Shown: piece after piece, positions 1 to 12,200 of the stretch | Numbering within the stretch: position 1 is the first letter of the stretch | How the letters are laid out: every line of letters begins with the position of its first letter | Position numbers and translations under genes: made by a program | From: Symbiodinium sp. CCMP2592 | Lineage: Eukaryota; Sar; Dinophyceae; Suessiales; Symbiodiniaceae | Length of the DNA stretch: 64,000 nt | NCBI GenBank assembly: GCA_905221615.1 | Contig: CAJNDT010006203.1 | Span: forward strand, 130,001 to 194,000 | Reading direction: 5' to 3' | Notes under the pieces: generated by a model | Database searches by the model: none | Told to the model about the DNA's origin: nothing | Seen by the model: only the letters and a program-made list of their open reading frames with translations

Positions 1-3000
1 GATCACCATAGGTGATGACAGCAGGCCTCGGCACGACAAGCAGAATTGGGTTGGTGTCCACTCAGTTTGTGCCATCTTCCTCCCCTCCTGCCGTCTTCAG
101 ATCAGAGGCACTCGCGACCCTTCTAAGCATGAATCCGCCTAGCCGTCAGCATAATGCGAGCCCTCCCCCGCGGCATCCCAAAACTCCGGATTTTCAGGTA
201 CGGTGTGTTGAACGTGCTCGTCTTCTTCATTGGCTTTATCTCCAATCTCAACGGAGGCTGCTATAGACGTAGGCTTCATGTCACGGTGCTTCCGAAAAGG
301 CGATTCGCAAGGCATCGAGCCAAGGTCTTTCATCCGAGGAATCACATCTCACAAGGCTCGAGGCTAAGGAAACCCCACAGATCCACCATCGAAAGCCCCG
401 CATGAATGCCAGATCCTGTCTTCTAAAGCCCCAGAAAGATGTTGAATTTGGGAGTCCTGCCGAGGCTTCCAGGGCTCTTGGGCATATCCGAGCCTTGGCA
501 TCTACTGATGTACTGGTATCCTCGTCTTAGGCAAGGTCTTAAAAGATCCCGGTAAGACGCAATACACATAGGAATTAACTGTTCCGTTGCAGTTTGCGGC
601 AGCGAGCTGCGGATGCAAACACGGGTAATGCTTGTGATATTCCTTCGCCATGCTCGAGGTTTGCGCTGATTGCTAAGGATTTCTGATGCAGGAGATGATA
701 GCTGCTAGATCTCCGGATCTTTCCATGCGCAGGTTATGTCATGTGCCACATGTATCTTTTTGTCGCGCATGTGGGGTTTGTCAAGGGTCTGCCTAAAGCA
801 TAGCTTTGTTCCGCCATCTGTGTTTCTACAGAAAAAATGTGCCCAGCAATAGAATATTACAGGCCCAGTCCTCAGGCTACGAGCCCCGTTTGTATTGCAA
901 AACGATCGTCAGAAACGGGTGCGAAGTTCTGCTGCGATTCGTCAAGTGCGGAATGCAGATGATCTTTTGTTGTTGCACCAGTGGACATGTATTAAGTGCA
1001 GTGGTAATATGAGTATACGAATACTAGTACTACTACTCTTACTAATATTAACACTCATACTAATACTATTTAGGGCTATGTTCATTCGAACCTCGCTCGC
1101 CGGTCTTCCGGTGATGCCTGCTGGGAGCGCTATCCTCTGCGACCTGCATAGTTGTGGATTACCTAGATGCCAGACTCTCCTCCCTGATCTCCGGAGATCG
1201 CTTGTCAAGGCAGAACAGCCAGAGTAACCCAAAACCCAGACCTGCCTATCGTCTCCGCTTGAATACATGTGCAGTGAAGTCGCACTCTGTGATCTCTGAG
1301 AGTGGGGCTCTGGTAGCCCAGGTTGGCGAAGGCCACGTGGCAATATTGGCACAGTACACACACACACACACGTCTGTGAGTGCATGTGCAGACAGCGCTG
1401 TGATTTTCGAGGCAGATCGACAGACGTGCAGATTTTTGTGAAATTGTAGCTCTTGTACCTGTTTTGATGTGTCACCAACTTGCTAGATGCAGCTGGCAAG
1501 TGCCTCTCCAACTGTGCCCCTTCATGGCAAGACGCCAAAGCCCCTTTCTGCATGGTGTGCCAGGGCGGTGGTTACAGTATGGACTTGAAGCTTGGGCTGA
1601 ACTTAGACTCGCGTTGCAAGTCTGTTTCTGGACAATTGTGTGTAGCTGCTTGTGGAGTCATACTGACAATGGTTGTTGTTGTTCTACAGCTCACAATACT
1701 AAATGTCACTAGTATAGTACTGCAGCAGAAACACCACCCAGACGACGACGGCTACTACTTAGCCAATGCTGGTGCTGGTGTCAGTGCCACGACGACACTA
1801 CGGGCGCTATGATCATTGCTGCCGCTTGCAGTATGTGTCGTGATTGGGTAGTGCGGCTGTTATGGCTTGTGTGCTCGACATAGCTGTTGTATCAGTTCGA
1901 CACCTTCCTCAACTTTGAACTGAGTTCTCCACACGACTTCCTCCTCTCAACTGTGACTACTACATAGCTTATACTGGTGCTGCTCACCAACAGCAAGAGA
2001 ATCCACACAATATATGCAAACAAAACAAGCCCGTAAATGGAAAGAGTGTCAGTGCTTGGGCGTCAGGTCTTGGGAAAGTAGCTCTCGGACTAAGCTGGTC
2101 GTAAGACGTGTCAGGGCGACTTGCAGGATTAGTTGCTCAAGCAGCCACGAAAGTTCAGGAACTTTGCAATGCTGGTGCTGCCCACTTTGAAGAGCTTGCA
2201 AACGGCTACAAGGCGTGCGAAGCCTTCTGAGGATCTTTGATTATCTAGATCACAGAAACTCAGATTTCAATCAGCGAGTTCAGGTAGACTTCTTGAGTTT
2301 TTCGGTACAAAGCACTGGTGAGGACGACTCTATGCCCTACTGTGCTTGCAAGAATGCATTAAGAGAAACAGCAACCAGCATCAGCAGCGTGTGAGCTTGG
2401 TTTGGTTTACGAGCTTGGCTTGGTTTATGGATGTTTATGGGTATATATGTTGGAAAAACTTTGCTAGCCGAGCTGGAGGTGGCCTTCCCGATGCCTGCTT
2501 GAACCTAGGACCTAGCCTGGAGCGCACGACTTACGACCGAGAGCCCAACAGATTTTAGGATATCCGTCGTGCAAGCCGCAAGGGGTGTGGGTTCATCGCG
2601 AGAATGGATTCCAATCGATGCCGCCTCGCTGCAAAGACGTGTTTCGGGACATCCTGCAGCGGATGGCCCTCAAAATGAGTGAGAAGGATTATGCAATTAT
2701 GCATGCTGCTCTTCGCCCTGAATCACGAGCTATGGGTCTGGGGAGTTTCCATTCCAGAGAGGAAGCAGGAGGGTTCCGCGGCTTCATGGGATGGGTCCGG
2801 CTTTGGGATCCAGAGCTTCAGTGGCCGCTTTGTGGTTCGGCGCTCCGGGCCTTCAGGTTGTGTCATGTAGGTGCTCCAGGGTTTTTCCGGTACAAGAGTC
2901 TGTGTCCGAAACATAATGAGTGCCAGTTGTGTTGGTCAACGTTGAGACTGCAACACGCTTGATCGACTCACGCAGGAGCATCTCGGGACCATACATGGGA

Positions 3001-5200
3001 ACAGCTATACAGTCGAAAGCCCAAGAAACTTTGGCTTTCTGCCAACCTCATATTTAGATTCCTCCTGTGCGCTTCCCGGAGACTTAAGCTCGAAGCCCAA
3101 CGAGCGGTTAAGCTTATGTTCAGATCTTGGCTGTACCGTGGCTATGTCCGTTCTGGGACGACCACCCGGTGTTGAGTCTTTGCTTCTCTACCGCAGTCGA
3201 AGCCCATCGACTTTGCAAATTGACTGGCTGGGCGTTCTGCATGTGCCTGATTTCGGGTGGCTTAGTCACGAGGATCCGATCAGCTTCCACATTGTCATCG
3301 CCGGCTTCACATTTCTGGGGGCTGCCATCCACATTGGAGCTCACTGTGTGCCGGGGCTCGATGACTAGACTTGTGTCAGGTTGATGAACAAATGGTCCAA
3401 CATCTTGGGTTTAATCCATCCCTTCTTAGATTGCTCAGAGTGAGCGTTGTTTCTATTCGGACTTCCGGAAATGGATCTCGGGTCCAGTTGTGCCAAACAC
3501 AAGCGGCAGCTGCCGTGCAGGTCACACAGCGGTGTCCCGAAAAGCCGGTATATCCCGTTCCCATGTAACAGTGCAGCAGCAGTTGTGCTGATTGCTGTGG
3601 AAGACCGCTGGTGGAATACGGACACGTCAACATAGATGATGTAAGGGGCCAGCATCGACACGCATCCTCGCAGGTGCACGCGTACTCCATCAAAGTGGCC
3701 CCACTGATGCAACTGGACCCCCTGCATTTGTGGAAGCTGAGCGCCGAGGAGCCTTCATTGCAGCCTCATGAACAACTGTTAAGACTGTGGCCATAGCTCA
3801 CAATTTTGGTCCCAATGCTTAAACAGAATTACAAGTTGACCACATGTACCTCGATTGCGGGCTTGCGGACTGCCACTTGGTCTGGAAAGTGTAATGGTGT
3901 ATCGCGTACCGAGCTGAGCTACAAGATCTGCAGACCGGTTTCTGCAGCACTAGATTCAAATCTGGAAAAAGATCCCAAAACACCAAGCCATCCAAAACCT
4001 CGAAATTGGATCCTTCCCCCGGACACTCGAACCTGGTACGTAAGCCCAGAAAGTGTAGAAGTTCATCAACCCTGGACTCGGCAGAGAGAGCCCTCAAGGC
4101 TTGGGCTCGACGGTTACGGGACACAAACTCTTCTTGTCCGTTTGCTGCCACGGCTGTTGACGCGACTGGTGCTGTTGCTGGAAAGAACTTGTACGGCTAC
4201 CGTTGTTGCGCTGAAGCTATGCGTCATGTACGCTATATGCATTTACATACCTTATCATAGATGTACAAGTGGGTATGTATATCAGTAAGTTCTACAAATA
4301 CCTTCACGGCCACATCCGCGAGAGGAGATGACTAGTGGGATGACTCTCTTCCATCAGCTTCTGAACTTCTCGAACCGCTGTGCTGTCCTCACCGGGCTGC
4401 CACTTGGTGCCAAGATAAACCAGGAGCCCATGCCGCACTGCAGGTTCCAACGCTAAGAGCAGTTGGTTTGAGTATCTGATGCAGATCTCGCGTCTCGATT
4501 GAAACACATCGGACAGTGTTGACCGTCTGGTTGCGGTGTGAGGGGGTTTGGTAACGAAGCCCAACACTTCCATCCGTCTTGTGACTCGGGCCTAGCAGCA
4601 ATTCGATACAGGTTGGACCGAAGCTACTAAATGGAGAGCTGGTGGTGCCAACGTGCTGTAGGCCTGTAAACTTCAATTTCTCATCATGCGGAGGGCTTAA
4701 TCTTACACCCGAGCCCCTACAACTGTAGAAGTCGTTGCACTATCCATGTGCACCCGCCGGGAACGGGTTGGAGGGCTCGTTGCGCTTAAGCGTTACTCAG
4801 GGGATTCGTATTACAATTAGGCAGCCGATGGGCAATCGGTGCTTTTAAGTTAAACGGTCTACAGGGAGGGTTGGTGGTGAAGACTACCCGGCGACAGATT
4901 ACAAGAAAGAGCATGTAAAAGGGTTAGTAGCAACAGCTATTAGTACTAGTAGTAGTAACAGTAGTAGCGGTAGTGGGGCTCTTGGCTTGCAAGTCACAAA
5001 CCGGGTCTCGTTCCAGGTCCACTTAGGATACACAGTTTTTACGCCCACTCCGATTCCCAGGCGAGCCTGGAATGCATGAATATGTGTGTTTGTAAGCACT
5101 TTGGCGACGGTCTGCTTTCAGAATGGACAAATCGCGTCCCTGTGCATGCACCCGTGCTATGAGCCTTAGAAACATTTCGGCCACGGTGTCTACTTGCTCA
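1..5200. other. Unassigned region, no recognised gene
   Basis: I find no protein family I can name here. There is a short TAC/ACTA-rich patch near 1,016-1,070 and a (CA)9 tract near 1,355-1,372. Several short coding-like stretches exist, for example a hydrophobic one near 190-255 and one near 2,620-2,730, but none has a diagnostic motif. The sequence could be introns or intergenic DNA. Confidence 0.5.
2612..2731 (+). CDS. Possible exon of unknown protein
   Basis: One frame reads through a helix-like, charged segment containing CKDVFRDILQRMALKMSEKD followed by YAIMHAAL. Amino-acid composition looks like real protein rather than random translation. Exact boundaries are not determinable and no family is recognised. 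It could equally be a chance open stretch. Confidence 0.22.
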
Positions 5201-5214
5201 GCTGACGAATAGGC
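5100..5214 (+). repeat. Left copy of ~110-bp flanking unit
   Basis: This stretch aligns, with gaps and substitutions, to 14,865-14,990 on the far side of the composite element. Shared landmarks in the same order are TCTGCTT near the start, a CCTGTGC block, GTCTAC and a final GACGAATAGGCC. It looks like one unit of an old tandem repeat that was interrupted by the 9.6 kb element. Confidence 0.55.
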
Positions 5215-5496
5215 CATTGCGGCCGCACGGGGGGGAGAATTAAAGTCGTCCGCGCTACTGGCGCCACTCGCTCAGTTCAAGGAAAGAGTGGAACAGGTAA
5301 CGTACAGGGGCGACTGGAGCGAGTGGCACGAGTGGAACACGCTTCTAGTGGAACGACTGGCACGATTGGAACGGTCGGAGTAGTGGAGTAGCTGGCCCTT
5401 AGATTACAGACCCGACTCTCAACATCTCAAAACCTCGTCCGCGCCACTCGCGCCACTCGCTCCACTCCCACTCGCTCTAATCAGTGGAACAGGTAA
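5215..5496 (+). repeat. End module, left copy
   Basis: GC-rich module starting ATTGCGGCCGC (a NotI site at 5,219-5,226). It contains blocks such as GGAACAGGTAACG, CGCTTCTAGTGGAACGACTGG and CTGGCCCTTAGATTACAGAC, and ends in CCACTCGC/CCACTCCC repeats near 5,440-5,478. From about 5,268 it is almost identical to 14,449-14,678 and more diverged from 14,186-14,350. Confidence 0.85.
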
Positions 5497-5650
5497 CGAG
5501 TGGAGCGAGTGGAGCGAGTGGAGCGAGTGGAGCGAGTGGAGCGAGCGGAGCGAGTGGAGCGAGTGGAGCGAGTGGAGCGAGTGGAGCGAGTGGAGCGAGT
5601 GGAGCGAGTGGAGCGAATGGAACGAGTGGAACGAGTGGAGCGAGTGGAAC
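5497..5650 (+). repeat. (GTGGAGCGA)n 9-bp tandem array, left
   Basis: About 17 head-to-tail copies of GTGGAGCGA with few substitutions (GCGGAGCGA, GTGGAACGA). Because 9 is a multiple of 3 it reads as an open (Gly-Ala-Ser)n frame, which I treat as an artefact. The complementary CCACTCGC motifs just upstream (5,440-5,478) could pair with it as a hairpin. Confidence 0.95.
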
Positions 5651-5671
5651 AGACGGACTAGCGCCCCCCAA

Positions 5672-6250
5672 TGCCTGCAAAAAGGCGTTTACAACCGATC
5701 TTGTTCGACATCTAAACCTCAAAGCACAAGTGTTTACCTCGATGTTGTTCGACATCTATGCCTCAAAGCGAGCGTTTCCCCCGATCTTGTTCGACATCGA
5801 TGCCTCAAAGCAAGCGTTTACCCCAATCTTGTTCGACATCTATGCCACAAAGCACGAGTGTTTTCCCCGATCCTGTTTGACATCTATGCCTTAAAAAAGC
5901 GATTACCCCGATCCTGTTCGACATCTATGCCTCAAAGCACGAGTGTTTACCCCGATCCTGTTCGACATCTATGCCTTAAAAAAAGCGATTACCCCGATCC
6001 TGTTCGACATCTATGCCTCAAAGCAAGCGTTTACCCCGATCTTGTTCGACACCTATGCTTCAAAGCACAAGCGTTTACCCCGATCTTGTTCGACATCCAT
6101 GCCTCAACTGAAGTGTTTACATTACCCCGATCTTGTTCGCTTCTATGCCTCAAAGCAAGCGTTTCAGTACCCCGATCTTGTTCGAAATCTGAGCCTCAAA
6201 AGCACAAGTGTTTACCCCGATCCTGTTCGACGCTTATGCCTCAAAGCAAG
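5672..6250 (-). repeat. 42/44-bp satellite, inverted portion
   Basis: About 13 degenerate units of the same satellite that fills the next 8 kb, but in the opposite orientation. On the + strand each unit reads CCCCGATCTTGTTCGACATC then TATGCCTCAAAGC. The switch of orientation occurs at about 6,250-6,258. Confidence 0.95.
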
Positions 6251-6257
6251 AGTTTTA

Positions 6258-9200
6258 AGTGTCGGCGTAGATGCCGAACAGGACCGGGGTAAACACTCGC
6301 TTTGAGGCATAGATTCGGCATAGATGTCGAACAAGATCGGGGTAAACGCTGGCTTTGAAGCATGGATGTCGAACAGGATCGGGGTAAACGCTTGCTTTGA
6401 GGCATAGATGTCGAACAGGATTGGGGTAAGCACTCGTGCTTTGAGGCATAGATATCGAACAGGTTCGGGGTAATCGCTTTTTTGAGGCATAAATGTCGAA
6501 CAGGATCGTGTTAGTGCTTTGAGGCATAGATGTCGAACACGATTGGGGTAAACGCTTGCTTTGAGGCATCGATGTCGAACAAGATCGGGGTAAACGCTCG
6601 CTTTGAGGCATAGATGTCGAACAGGATCGGCGTAAATATTGTTTTGAAGCACAGATGCGAACAGGATCGGGGTAAACGCTGGCTGTAAGGCATAGATGTC
6701 GAAGAAGATCGCGGTGAACACTTGTGCTTTGCGGCATAGATGTCGAACAGGATCGGGGTAAATATTGTGTTGTGAGGCACAGATGCGAACAGGATCGGGG
6801 TAAACACTTGTGCTTCTGAGGCTCACATTTCGAACAAGATCGGGGTACTGTAAGGCTTGCTTTGAGGCATAGATGCGAACAAGATCGCGGTAAGGTAAAC
6901 ACTTGAGTTGAGGCATGGATGTCGAACAAGATCGGGGTACACACTTATGCTTTGAAGCATAGATGTCGAACAAGATCGGGGTAAACGCTTGCTTTGAGGC
7001 ATAGATGTCGAACAGGATCGGGGTAATCGCTTTTTTTAAAGCATAGATGTCGAACAGGATTGGGATAAACACTCGTGCGTTGAGGCATAGATGTCGAACA
7101 GGATCGGGGTAATCGCTTTTTTAAGGCATAGATGTCGAACAAGATCGGGGTAAACACTCGTGCTTTGTGGCATAAATGTCGAACAAGATTGGGGTAAACT
7201 CTTGCTTTGAGGCATCGATGTCGAACAAGATCGGGGTAAACGCTCGCTTTGAGGCATAGATGTCGAACAGCATCGAGGTAAACGCTTGTGCTTTGAGGTT
7301 TAGATGTCGAACAAGATCGGTTGTAAACGCTTTTTTGCAGGCATAGATGCCGAACAGGACCGGGGTAAACACTCGCTTTGAGTCATAGATTCGGCATAGA
7401 TGTCGAACAAGATCGGGGTAAACGCTGGTGCTTTGATAGGTGTCGAACAGGATCGGGGTAAGCACTTGTGCTTTTGAGGCATAGATGTCGAACGAGGTCG
7501 GATAGACGTCGAACAAGATCGGGGTAAATGCTTGCTTTGAGGCATAGATGTCGAGCAGGATCGGGTAAACAATTTTGAGGCATAGATGTTGAATAGGATC
7601 GGGAAAAACACTTGTGCTTTGCGTCACAGATGTCGAACAGGTTCGGGGTAAACGCCTGCTTTGAGGCATAGATGTCGAACAAGATCGGAGCAAACACCTG
7701 CATTGAAGTATAGGTGCAGAATTGGATCGGGTTAAATACTTGTGCTTTTGAAGCATAAATTTCGAACAAGATCGGGGTAAACGCTTGCTTTGAGGCATAG
7801 ATGTCGAACAAATTCGGTGTAAACGTTTGTGTTTTGAGGCATAGATGGTGAACTGGATCGGGATAAACACTTGTGCTTTGAGGCATAGATGTCGAACAGG
7901 ATCGGGGTAAACGCCTGCTTTCAAGCATGGATGTCGAACAAGATCGGGGTACACGCGTGCTTTGAAGCATAGAAGACGAGCAAGATCGGGGTAAACGCGT
8001 GCATTGAAGCATAGATGTCGAACAAGACCGGGGTAAGGTGAACGCTCGAGTTGAGGCATAGATATCGAACAAGATTGAGGTAAACGCTTGTGCTTTGAGG
8101 CATAGATGTCGAACAAGATCGGTTGTAAACGCCTTTTTGCAGGCATAGATGCCGAACAAGACCGGGGTAAACACTCGCTTTGAGGCATAGATTCGGCATA
8201 GATGTCGAACAAGATCGGGGTAAACGCTGGCTTTGAAGCATGGATGTCGAACAGGATCGGGGTAAGTGACGTCGAACAAGATTGGGGCAAACACCCGTGT
8301 TTTGATAGGTATGTGTCGAACATGATCGGGGTAAGCACTTGTGCTTTGAGGCATAGATGTCGAACAGGATCGTGTTAGTGGTTTGAGGCAAAGATGTCGA
8401 ACACGATTGGGGTAAACGCTTGCTTTGAGGCATCGATGTCGAACAAGATCGGGGTAAACCCTCGCTTTGAGGCAAAGATGTCGAACAGGATCGGGGTAAA
8501 TATTGTGTTTTGAGGCACAGATGCGAACAGGATCGGGGTAAACGCTTGCTGCGAGGCATAGATGTCGAAGAGGGTCGCGGTAAACTCTTGTGCTTTGCGG
8601 CATAGATGTCGAACAGGATCGGGGTAATCGCCTTTTTAAGGCATAGATGTCGAACAGGATCGGGGTAAACACTTGTGCTTTGAGGCATAGATGTCGAACA
8701 GGATCGGGGTAAACGCTTGCTGTGAGGCATAGATGTCGAACAGGATCGTGTTAGTGCTATGAGGCATAGATGTCGAACAAGATTGGGGTAAACGCTTGCT
8801 TTGTGGCATCGATGTCGAACAAGATCGGGGTAAACGCTCGCTTTGAGGCATAGATGTCGAACAGGATCGGGGTGAATATTGTGTTTTGAAGCACAGATGC
8901 GAACAGGATCGGGGTAAACGCTGGCTGCGAGGCGTAGATGTCGAAAAAGATCGCGGTAAACACTTGTGCTTTGCGGCATAGATGTCGAACAGGACCGGGG
9001 TAAACGCTTGCTTTGAGGCATAAGCGTCGAACAGGATCGGGGTAAACACTTGTGCTTTTGAAGCTCAGATTTCGAACAAGATCGGGGTACTGTAAAGCTT
9101 GCTTTGAGGCATAGAAGCGAACAAGATCGCGGTAAGGTAAACACTTCAGTTGAGGCATGGATGTCGAACAAGATCGGGGTAAACGCTTGTGCTTTGAAGC

Positions 9201-12200
9201 ATAGATGTCGAACAAGATCGGGGTAAACGCTTGCTTTGATGCATAGATGTCGAACAGGATCAGGTTAATCGCTTTTTTCAAGGCATAGATGTCGAACAGG
9301 ATCGGGGTAAACACTCGTGCTTTGAGGCATAGATGTCGAACAGGATCGTGGTAGTCGCTTTTTTAAAGCATAAATGTCAAACAGGATCGGGATAACACTC
9401 GTGCTTTGTGGCATAGATGTCGAACAAGATTGGGGTAAACGCTAGACGCTAGCTTTGAAGCATCGATGTCGAACAAGATCGGGGCAAACGCTCGCTTTGA
9501 GGCATTGATGTCGAACAGCATCGAGGTAAACACTTGTGCTTTGAGGTGTAGATGTCGAACAAGATCGGTTGTAAACGCCTTTTTGCAGGCATAGATGCCG
9601 AACAGGACCGGGGTAAACACTCGCTTTGAGTCATAGATTCGGCATAGATGTCGAACAAGATCGGGGTAAACGCTGGATTTGAAGCATATATGTCGAACAG
9701 GATCGGGGTAAGTGATGTCGAACAAGATTGGCGCAAACACCCGTGCTTTGATAGGTGTCGAACAGGATCGGGGTAAGCACTTGTGCTTTGAGGCATAGAT
9801 GTCGAACGAGGTCGGATAGACGTCGAACAAGATCGGGGTAAATGCTTGCTTTGAGGCATAGATGTCGAGCAGGATCGGGTAAGCAATTTTGAGGCATAGA
9901 TGTTGAATAAGATCGGGAAAAACACTTGTGCTTTGCGTCACAGATGTCGAACAGGTTCGGGGTAAACGCCTGCTTTGAGGCATAGATGTCGAACAGGATC
10001 GTGTTAGTGCTTTGAGGCATAGATGTCGAACAGGATCGGGGTAGTCGCTTTTTTAAAGCATAGATGTCGAACAGGATCGGGATAAACACTCGTGCTTTGT
10101 GGCATAGATGTCGAACAAGATTGGGGTAAACGCTTGCTTTGAGGCATCGATGTCGAACAAGATCGGGGCAAACGCTAGCTTTGAGGCATTGATGTCGAAC
10201 AGCATCGAGGTAAACACTTGTGCTTTGAGGTGTAGATGTCGAACAAGATCGGTTGTAAACGCCTTTTTGCAGGCATAGATGCCGAACAAGACCGGGGTAA
10301 ACACTCGCTTTGAGGCATAGATTCGGCATAGATGTCGAACAAGATCGGGGTAAACGCTGGCTTTGAAGCATATATGTCGAACAGGATCGGGGTAAGTGAT
10401 GTCGAACAAGATTGGGGCAAACACCCGTGCTTTGATAGGTGTCGAACAGGATCGGGGTAAGCACTTGTGCTTTGAGGCATAGATGTCGAACGAGGTCGGA
10501 TAGACGTCGAACAAGATCGGGGTAAATGCTTGCTTTGAGGCATAGATGTCGAGCAGGATCGGGGTAAACAATTGTTTTTTGAGGCATAGATGTTGAATAA
10601 GATCGGGAAAAACACTTGTGCTTTGCGTCACAGATGTCGAACAGGTTCGGGGTAAACACTGCTTTGAGGCATAGATGTCGAACAGGATCGTGTTAGTGCT
10701 TTGAGGCATAGATGTCGAACAGGATCGGGGTAATCGCTTTTTTAAAGCAAAGATGTCGAAGAGTATCGGGGTAAACACTCGTGCTTTGTGGCATAGATGT
10801 CGAACAAGATTGGGGTAAACCCTTGCTTTGAGGCATCGATGTCGAACAAGATCGGAGTAAACGCTCGCTTTGACGCATAGATGTCGAACAGCATCGAAGT
10901 AAACACTTGTGCTTTGAGGTTTAGATGTCGAACAAGATCGGTTGTAAACGCCTTTTTGCAGGCATAGATGCCGAACAGGACCGGGGTAAACACTCGCTTT
11001 GGGGCATAGATTCGGCACAGATGTCGAACAAGATCGGGGTAAACGCTGGCTTTGAAGCATATATGTCGAACAGGATCGGGGTAAGTGATGTCGAACAGGG
11101 TTGGCGCAAACACCCGTGCTTTGATAGGTGTCGAACAGGTTCGGGGTAGCACTTGTGCTTTGTGACATAGATGTCGAACAAGATCGGGGTCAACGCTTGC
11201 TTTAAGGCATAGATGTCGAACAGGATCGGGGTAAACGCTTGCTGTGAGGCATAGATGTCGAACAGGATCGTGTTAGTGCTTTGAGGCATAGATGTCGAAC
11301 AAAGTTCGGGGTAAACGCTTGCTTTGAAGCACCGATGTCGAACAAGATCGGGGTAAACGCTCGCTTTGAGGCATAGATGTCGAACAGGATCGGGGTAAAT
11401 ATTGTGTTTTGAGGCGCAGATGCGAACAGGATCGGAGTAAACGCTGGCTGCGAGGCATAGATGTCGAAAAAGATCGCGGTAAACACTTGTCCTTTGCGGC
11501 GTAGATGTCGAACAGGACCAGGGAAAACGCTTGCTTTGAGGCATAAGCGTCGAACAGGATCGGGGTAAACACTTGTGCTTTTGAGGCTCAGATTTCGAAC
11601 AAGATCGGGGTACTGTAACGCTTGCTTTGAGGCATAGATGCGAACAAGATCGGGGTAAGGTAAACACTTGAGTTGAGGCATGGATGTCGAACAAGATCGG
11701 GGCAACGCTTGTGCTTTGAAGCATAGATGTCGAACAAGATCGGGGTAAACGCTTGCTTTGAGGCATAGATGTCGAACAGGATCGGGGTAATCGCTCGTGC
11801 TTTGAGGCATAGATGTAGAACAGGATCGGGGTAATCGCTTTTTTTAAGGCATAGATGTCGAACAGGATCGGGGTAGACACTCGTGCTTTGTGGCATAGAT
11901 GTCGAACAAGATTGGGGTAAACGATTGCTTTGAGGCATCGATGTCGAACAAGATCGGGGTAAAGTGAACGCTCGAGTTGAGGCATAAATATCGAACAAGA
12001 TCGAGGTAAACGCTTGTGCTTTGAGGTGTAGATGCCGAACAAGATCGGTTGTAAACGCCTTTTTGCAGGCATAGATGCCGAACAGGACCGGGGTAAACAC
12101 TCGCTTTGAGGCATAGATTCGGCATAGATGTCGAACAAGATCGGGGTAAACGCTGGCTTTGAAGCATGGATGTCGAACAGGATCGGGGTAAGTGATGTCG

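Noticed and set aside
5484..5755. Gly-Ala-Ser / Leu-Ala-Pro repeat proteins at 5,484-5,894 and 14,658-14,948
   Set aside because: Direct translation of the 9-bp GTGGAGCGA array on either strand; no start context or non-repeat domain.
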